NCBI GenBank assembly: GCA_017395715.1
Contig: JAFQNZ010000173.1
Span: 1-8,607 of the forward strand
DNA length: 8,607 bases
Direction of reading: 5' to 3'
From: Clostridia bacterium
Lineage (GTDB): Bacteria > Bacillota > Clostridia > Oscillospirales > CAG-272
Part shown: positions 4,377-8,607 of the stretch, piece by piece
Layout: each line of letters opens with the position of its first letter
Position numbering within the stretch: the first letter of the stretch is position 1
The notes under the pieces: generated by a model
What the model saw: only the letters and a program-made list of their open reading frames with translations
What the model was told of the DNA's origin: nothing
Databases searched by the model: none
Program-made: the position numbers and the translations under genes

Positions 4377-6161
4377 TTGCTGTTTGGCAAACACATCAAC
4401 CGATATTACATCAAGTATCTGCCCGCGTTTCTCGGGGGCATCATTGCCTTACTTTTGGTGGACTACATGCAGCTTGTGGTGCCTGAATTATACCGCACCG
4501 TCATCAACGGCATGACCTATGGCACAGCGGAGCTTGACGGGGTGACTGTCCCGTTTGACATGGCGTTTTTGCTTGACCACGTTTGTCTGCCCTTGATCCT
4601 TGTGATCGTGACGCTTGTGCTTGGCAGATTCGTGTGGCGTATCTGTTTTTTGGGTGCCGGCGTTGGCATGGAGACCCGCTTGCGCGGCAAAATGTTTGAC
4701 CGTTGCAAAGACCTCTCGCCGCAGTATTACCAAGTAAACAAGGTAGGCGGTTTAATGTCGCTTTTCACCAATGACCTTGACACGGTGCAGGAATGCTTCG
4801 GTTGGGCGGTTTTAATGTTCTGCGACGCCGCGTTTCTTGGTGTGATGGCGCTTGTGAAGATGTTCCGCATGAGTCGTTTGCTTGCTGTTTTTTCGATGAT
4901 ACCGATGGCTTGTATGCTGTCTGCTACCTTGATTGTGGGTTGGTTTATGACCGAAAAATGGAAAAGAAGACAGGCAGCGTTTTCCGCCCTTTCTGACTAT
5001 TCGCAGGAAAGCTTTTCGGGCATTGCGGTGGTGAAAGCCTTTGTGAAGGAATCGATCGAGCTTTGGAATTTTAAGAAACTCAACCGCGAGAATGAAAAAG
5101 CCAACGTGCGCTACACGAAGGCTTCGGTGCTTTTACGCGTGAGCATCACGCTGTTCATTGAATCGGTGATGTGCGTGATCCTCGGCTACGGCGGCTATCT
5201 TGTGTATGACGGCAGATTCAACGCCGGTCAGCTGGTGGAATTTATCGGTTATTTTACCGCAATCGTTTGGCCTGTGATGGCAATTGGCGAACTGATCGAG
5301 CTTCGCTCGCGAGGCAAAGCCTCTCTCAAACGCATCAGCGAGCTGCTTGATGCCAAGACTGACGTGATCGACCGCGAGGGTGTACACGATGTGGAAACCT
5401 TGACGGGCGACATTACCTTTAAGAACCTGACCTTCCGTTATCCCGACGGGGAGATGGATGTGCTCGAAGATGTTTCTTTCCATATCAATGCAGGGGAAAA
5501 CGTGGGCATCATTGGCAGAACAGGCTCGGGCAAGACCACGATCGTGGATCTGCTCCTTCGCTGTTACAACGTGCCGGACGGCTCGATCTTCCTTGACGGA
5601 CACGATGTGAATGCGATTCCGATCAAAACCGTTCGCAATCATGCCGCCTACGTGCCGCAGGATAACTTCCTCTTCAGCGACACGATTGCAAACAACATTG
5701 CCTTTGCTTCAGACAGCGACGATTTTGCCGAGGTGGAGAATGCGGCGCGTCTTGCCGATATTGACAGTAACATCAAGACCTTTACCGAAGGCTACGAAAC
5801 AGTGCTCGGCGAGCGCGGCGTGACGGTTTCGGGCGGACAGAAGCAGCGCATTTCGATCGCCCGCGCTTTGATGAAGAATCCTGCCATTCTGATTCTTGAC
5901 GACTCGGTCTCGGCGGTTGACGTGAAGACCGAAAAGGTGATCCTTGACAATCTCCGAAATCTTCGCAAGGGCAAGACCACCATTTTGATCGCGCACCGCG
6001 TTTCAACCGTGGAGGGCATGGACAAGATCTTGTTTGTGGAAGACGGCAAGGTGATTGCGGTCGGCACACACAGCGAGCTTCTTGAAAGCTGCCCTGCCTA
6101 TCGAAGCACAGTTGAGCTGCAAAAGCTTGATGAAGAAGGGGAGGTGGCAAGCCATGTATGA
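4377..6161 (+). CDS. Heterodimeric ABC exporter, subunit 1 with degenerate ATP site
   Basis: The product is a 594-residue type IV ABC exporter subunit in the cytoplasmic membrane. I chose TTG 4377 because AAAGGGGG (4362-4369) lies 7 bases upstream and the protein then begins MLFGKHINRYYIKYLP, normal for the family; the frame is open further upstream to TTG 4287 but without a binding site. Residues 1 to about 315 are the membrane domain. The ATPase domain has Walker A GRTGSGKT at 380-387, Q-loop Q428, signature VSGGQ at 484-488, Walker B ILILDD at 504-509 and H-loop H540. Residue 509 is Asp where the catalytic Glu is expected (LDDSVSAVD), as in TM287 of the TM287/288 exporter. The partner gene overlaps its end by 8 bases. 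Such pairs commonly export drugs or lipophilic compounds; the substrate here is unknown. Confidence 0.95.
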   Translation: MLFGKHINRYYIKYLPAFLGGIIALLLVDYMQLVVPELYRTVINGMTYGTAELDGVTVPFDMAFLLDHVCLPLILVIVTLVLGRFVWRICFLGAGVGMETRLRGKMFDRCKDLSPQYYQVNKVGGLMSLFTNDLDTVQECFGWAVLMFCDAAFLGVMALVKMFRMSRLLAVFSMIPMACMLSATLIVGWFMTEKWKRRQAAFSALSDYSQESFSGIAVVKAFVKESIELWNFKKLNRENEKANVRYTKASVLLRVSITLFIESVMCVILGYGGYLVYDGRFNAGQLVEFIGYFTAIVWPVMAIGELIELRSRGKASLKRISELLDAKTDVIDREGVHDVETLTGDITFKNLTFRYPDGEMDVLEDVSFHINAGENVGIIGRTGSGKTTIVDLLLRCYNVPDGSIFLDGHDVNAIPIKTVRNHAAYVPQDNFLFSDTIANNIAFASDSDDFAEVENAARLADIDSNIKTFTEGYETVLGERGVTVSGGQKQRISIARALMKNPAILILDDSVSAVDVKTEKVILDNLRNLRKGKTTILIAHRVSTVEGMDKILFVEDGKVIAVGTHSELLESCPAYRSTVELQKLDEEGEVASHV

Positions 6162-8028
6162 GTATTTTCCGCTTTTATTGGTAGGCGGTGTGGTCGGGCT
6201 GTTTGCCCTTGTGTTTATCATTGCCTACTTTTCGATCAAGAACAGAAAAGAAGCCATCGGCTTTGACCGCAACATGAAGGACTCGGAGATTGCAAAACGC
6301 CTTCTTGTGTATGCAAGACCCTACAAGTGGAATTTTGTGCTGGTTCTCTTTATCATGCTCTTTTCGATTGCCTACGACATTGCGGCACCGCTTTTGGTGG
6401 GTGAGATTGAGCGCATCATTGCGGGGGACTTTGCCCTCTCGCATCTTTTCACGCTTGTGGCGATTTACGCAAGCATTCTTTTGGTTTCTCTCGTTGGTAC
6501 CTACTTGCAGGCTTTGATTCTGCAAAAGACGGGACAAAAGATCATTTCCGCGCTTCGCACCGATCTCTTTTCCCACATTGAATCGCTCTCGCACGATCAG
6601 CTTCACAAAATTCCCGTTGGCAAGCTTGTGACGCGTGTGACGAATGACACCGATGCGATCTCGATGATGTTTACCAACATTCTTGTGGATCTTGTGAAAA
6701 ACGTCTTTTTGATCGTAGGCGTTCTGACCGCCATGCTGTGCGTGAATTATCAGCTCACGTTGATGGTGCTTTGTTTTGTGCCGTTTGTGGCGCTTTTCAC
6801 GGTGATCTTCCGTAAATTCTCGCGCAAGGCGCACCGCAAGGTCAAAGACGGCACCACCGCGATCAACACCTTCTTGTCGGAGCATCTTTCAGGCATGAAG
6901 ATCATTCAGATCTTCAACCGCGAGGAGCGCAAAAAGGGAGAGTTTGATGCACACAACCGCACCCTTGGCAAGGCAAAGAGAGAGCAGATCTTTGTGTTCG
7001 GCATCTTCCGTCCGATGGTGTATATGCTGTATATTTCCTCGGTGCTTTGCCTTTTGTACCTCGGTGGCAGAGGATACATCAAGGATTCGTCTTTCCTCGG
7101 TCAGACCTTGACCGCGTCCACCGTGGTGACCTTCTATATGTACATATCGAAGTTCTTCAATCCCATTCAAACCCTTGCTGAGCAGTTCAACCGCTTGCAG
7201 TCGGCGTTTGCTTCGGGTGAGAAGATCTTTACGATCTTTGATATGCAACCTGAGGTGGTAGATGAGCCCGATGCGATCGAGCTTGACACCGTCAAAGGCG
7301 AGATCGAATTTTCGCACGTGTGGTTCTCGTACGTGCCGGGCGAATGGGTCTTGAAGGATGTGTCTTTCAAGGTAAAAGCAGGCGAGACGGTTGCGTTTGT
7401 CGGCTCGACCGGCTCGGGCAAGACCACGATCCTTTCCTTGATCTGCCGAAACTTTGACATTCAACAGGGCAGTATTACGATTGACGGCGTGGATATCCGC
7501 AAGATCAAGATTTCCTCCTTGCGCCGTCATTTCGGACAGATGCTTCAAGACGTCTTTTTGTTCTCGGGCACGGTGCGCTCGAACATTCTTTTGGGTCTTG
7601 ATGGGGTATCGGATGATGAAGTCATGGAAGCGTGCCGTTACGTGAACGCCGACCGCTTCATTTCGCGTCTTGGTAAAGGGCTTGACGAAGAGGTAAGGGA
7701 GAGAGGAAACAACTTCTCGGCAGGGCAAAGACAGCTTTTGTCCTTTGCGCGCACCATCATTCACAAGCCTTCGGTGATGATTCTTGACGAAGCAACCGCC
7801 AACATCGATACCGAGACTGAGGTTTTGATTCAGGATTCGCTTGAAAAAATGATGAATGTTGGTACCATGCTGATGGTGGCACACCGACTTTCCACCATTA
7901 AGAATGCCGATAACATCATCATGCTCTCGCACGGCAGAATTGTGGAAGAAGGAAGCCACACAGCGCTTCTTGAGAAAAAGGGAAGATACTATAAGCTGTA
8001 TCAGCTACAGTACGAGAATAGGAAGTAA
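6154..8028 (+). CDS. Heterodimeric ABC exporter, subunit 2 with canonical Walker B
   Basis: The product is a 624-residue partner subunit. ATG 6154 follows GGAGG (6140-6144) by 9 bases and overlaps the last 8 bases of subunit 1 (ATGTATGA), so translation is probably coupled. An extra hydrophobic helix at about 5-27 and a basic stretch (KNRKEAIGFDRNMK) precede the six-helix membrane domain, which runs from about 55 to 350. The ATPase domain has Walker A GSTGSGKT at 417-424, FGQMLQDVFLFSGT Q-loop, signature FSAGQ at 521-525, Walker B VMILDE at 541-546 with catalytic E546, and H-loop H577. Combined with subunit 1, the dimer should have one competent and one degenerate ATP site; the variant FSAGQ signature of this subunit would face the degenerate site. 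It is the last gene before a strong terminator. Confidence 0.96.
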   Translation: MYEYFPLLLVGGVVGLFALVFIIAYFSIKNRKEAIGFDRNMKDSEIAKRLLVYARPYKWNFVLVLFIMLFSIAYDIAAPLLVGEIERIIAGDFALSHLFTLVAIYASILLVSLVGTYLQALILQKTGQKIISALRTDLFSHIESLSHDQLHKIPVGKLVTRVTNDTDAISMMFTNILVDLVKNVFLIVGVLTAMLCVNYQLTLMVLCFVPFVALFTVIFRKFSRKAHRKVKDGTTAINTFLSEHLSGMKIIQIFNREERKKGEFDAHNRTLGKAKREQIFVFGIFRPMVYMLYISSVLCLLYLGGRGYIKDSSFLGQTLTASTVVTFYMYISKFFNPIQTLAEQFNRLQSAFASGEKIFTIFDMQPEVVDEPDAIELDTVKGEIEFSHVWFSYVPGEWVLKDVSFKVKAGETVAFVGSTGSGKTTILSLICRNFDIQQGSITIDGVDIRKIKISSLRRHFGQMLQDVFLFSGTVRSNILLGLDGVSDDEVMEACRYVNADRFISRLGKGLDEEVRERGNNFSAGQRQLLSFARTIIHKPSVMILDEATANIDTETEVLIQDSLEKMMNVGTMLMVAHRLSTIKNADNIIMLSHGRIVEEGSHTALLEKKGRYYKLYQLQYENRK

Positions 8029-8031
8029 AAC

Positions 8032-8067
8032 AAAAATCGGAGAATCGCAAGGTTTTCCGATTTTTTT
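8032..8067 (+). terminator. Intrinsic terminator after the ABC exporter pair
   Basis: AAAAATCGGAGAA (8032-8044) pairs with TTTTCCGATTTTT (8053-8065), with one G-U pair, around an 8-base loop, and the T-tract runs to 8067. It starts 4 bases after the TAA of subunit 2. The A-rich upstream arm would also serve as a T-tract on the minus strand. Confidence 0.9.
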
Positions 8068-8113
8068 GTTTGGTGTGTGAATTGAATTTGTTTCATGAAA
8101 TCAGCCAAACGCC

Positions 8114-8142
8114 TTGATTTTTGGGAAAAGCGGTTGTATAAT
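8114..8142 (+). promoter_or_regulatory. Promoter of the leader RNA and lipoprotein gene
   Basis: TTGATT (8114-8119) and a perfect TATAAT (8137-8142) are 17 bases apart. The start point would be near 8149, about 107 bases before the ATG of the lipoprotein. Confidence 0.8.
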
Positions 8143-8148
8143 GTGATT

Positions 8149-8228
8149 ACCAAGCAAAATGTTGTCTTTTTCTTTGGCGACGTGCGGAGTTTGCTTTTGA
8201 GGCGTTAACTTCGGTTAGCGCTTTTTTT
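8149..8228 (+). ncRNA. Candidate structured leader or small RNA ending in a terminator
   Basis: From the predicted start to the T-tract is about 80 nt. AAGCAAA (8152-8158) pairs with TTTGCTT (8190-8196), enclosing GTTGTC (8161-8166) paired with GGCGAC (8176-8181) with two G-U pairs around a 9-base loop, followed by the terminator hairpin at 8202-8221. It matches no riboswitch class I can recognise. It could be a cis attenuator controlling the lipoprotein gene, or an independent small RNA. Start and structure are inferred from sequence only. Confidence 0.42.
8202..8228 (+). terminator. UUCG-loop intrinsic terminator inside the lipoprotein leader
   Basis: GCGTTAAC (8202-8209), TTCG loop, GTTAGCGC (8214-8221) form an 8-bp stem with one G-U pair, closed by C(UUCG)G, and are followed by seven T residues (8222-8228). 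It lies between the promoter at 8114-8142 and the ATG at 8256, so most transcripts should stop before the gene unless readthrough is regulated. Confidence 0.85.
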
Positions 8229-8255
8229 ATCTTTCAGAATTGGAGAAAAAAAGAG

Positions 8256-8607
8256 ATGAAATCAATCACAAGAGTCAGTATTTTGATTTGTCTTGTTTTG
8301 GTAGCGTGCCTGCTCGCTTTTACGGCGTGCGGTGAGGGGGCGCCTGAAATAACCCAAGCCGGTACAGTAACAACAAATGTACCCGAATCAAGTTTGCAGC
8401 CTGAATCGAGCAAGCTGCCTGAATCGAGCAAGCTGCCTGAATCGAGCAAGCAGCCCGAATCGAGCAAGCAGCCCGAATCGAGCAAAGTGCCTGAATCGAG
8501 CAAAGTGCCTGAATCGAGCAAGCTGCCTGAATCGAGCAAGCTGCCCGAATCGAGCAAGCTGCCTGAATCGAGCAAGCTGCCTGAATCGAGCAAGCAGCCC
8601 GAATCGA
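8256..8607 (+). CDS. Repeat-rich surface lipoprotein, 5' part (runs off right edge)
   Basis: ATG 8256 is preceded by GGAG at 8242-8245 with an A-rich spacer of 10 bases. The first 25 residues are a lipoprotein signal peptide: a basic start (MKSITR), a hydrophobic core, and FTAC with Cys25 as the expected lipidation site. After a short stretch (GEGAPEITQAGTVTTNV) the protein enters tandem hexapeptides PESSK(L/Q/V) from residue 49; 11 complete units are visible plus a degenerate PESSLQ before them. The repeats are hydrophilic, Pro/Ser-rich and probably unstructured, suited to a stalk that crosses the cell wall. Any functional domain lies beyond the window, so its role is unknown. Exported lipid-anchored location is inferred from the signal. 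Repeat number could vary between strains. Confidence 0.85.
   Translation, partial: MKSITRVSILICLVLVACLLAFTACGEGAPEITQAGTVTTNVPESSLQPESSKLPESSKLPESSKQPESSKQPESSKVPESSKVPESSKLPESSKLPESSKLPESSKLPESSKQPES
8382..8607 (+). repeat. 18-bp tandem repeat coding for PESSK(L/Q/V)
   Basis: Eleven full 18-base units begin at 8400 and every 18 bases to 8580, with a partial unit at 8598 and a degenerate one at 8382. The core GAATCGAGCAA is invariant in the full units; differences are AAG/AAA, CTG/CAG/GTG and CCT/CCC. The residue after Lys runs L, L, Q, Q, V, V, L, L, L, L, Q, so identical units sit next to each other. The unit is a multiple of three, so gain or loss keeps the frame. Confidence 0.95.

Noticed and set aside
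6175..6885. 236-codon open frame on the minus strand
   Set aside because: It is antisense to the membrane domain of exporter subunit 2, with a His/Arg/Lys-rich composition typical of complement frames.
6889..7959. 356-codon open frame on the minus strand
   Set aside because: It is antisense to the second ABC exporter subunit, whose Walker A, signature and Walker B motifs are in the plus-strand frame.
8234..8593. Minus-strand frame encoding repeated LLDSGS
   Set aside because: It is the complement of the 18-bp PESSK repeat. The plus strand has promoter, binding site and a lipoprotein signal peptide; the minus frame has none.
8400..8607. CRISPR array
   Set aside because: The units are contiguous 18-base repeats with no spacers and encode a regular hexapeptide.

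Overview
The window looks like a chromosomal accessory stretch from a gut-type Clostridia bacterium (Firmicutes, most likely Oscillospirales/Ruminococcaceae). This rests on family resemblance remembered for the BlaI/M56 and ABC proteins, AGGAGG-type ribosome binding sites, TTG starts on two genes and sigma-A-like promoters. No rRNA, tRNA, transposase or CRISPR array was found. Species is not determinable from the sequence alone.

Layout from left to right. (1) 1-1284, minus strand: the first 428 residues of an ABC exporter half-transporter, cut by the window edge inside its nucleotide-binding domain. Its promoter overlaps an 11-bp-periodic array of TGTGAC-like half-sites. (2) 1285-1745: a divergent intergenic region with that array, one copy of a dispersed hairpin repeat, and the promoter of the next gene with two identical-arm operators. 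(3) 1746-4060, plus strand: a BlaI/MecI-family repressor followed, after a strongly structured 107-base gap, by an M56 (BlaR1/MecR1-like) membrane metalloprotease sensor. The sensor is interrupted by an in-frame TAG codon at 2993-2995; reading continues in the same frame to 4060 with family-like sequence, so this is one gene split by a single nonsense codon. (4) 4083-4297: an intrinsic terminator, then a second, longer copy of the hairpin repeat. (5) 4298-8067: a promoter, two overlapping ABC exporter genes and a terminator. The pair has the asymmetry of heterodimeric exporters: the first subunit has Asp in place of the catalytic Glu, the second keeps it. (6) 8114-8607: a promoter, an approximately 80-nt structured leader ending in a UUCG-loop terminator, and then the start of a lipoprotein gene with an 18-bp tandem repeat encoding PESSK(L/Q/V), running off the right edge.

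Functional reading. The repressor/protease pair has the architecture of a proteolysis-relieved repressor circuit that autoregulates through the twin operators; the truncated sensor may leave it uninducible. The neighbouring exporters probably move drugs, peptides or lipids, but nothing in the sequence fixes a substrate. The exporter pair has its own promoter and no copy of the BlaI-type operator, so control by the repressor is not supported here. The items most deserving a second look are the amber-split sensor, the 11-bp array, the dispersed hairpin element, the structured blaI-M56 gap, and the leader/terminator before the repeat lipoprotein.
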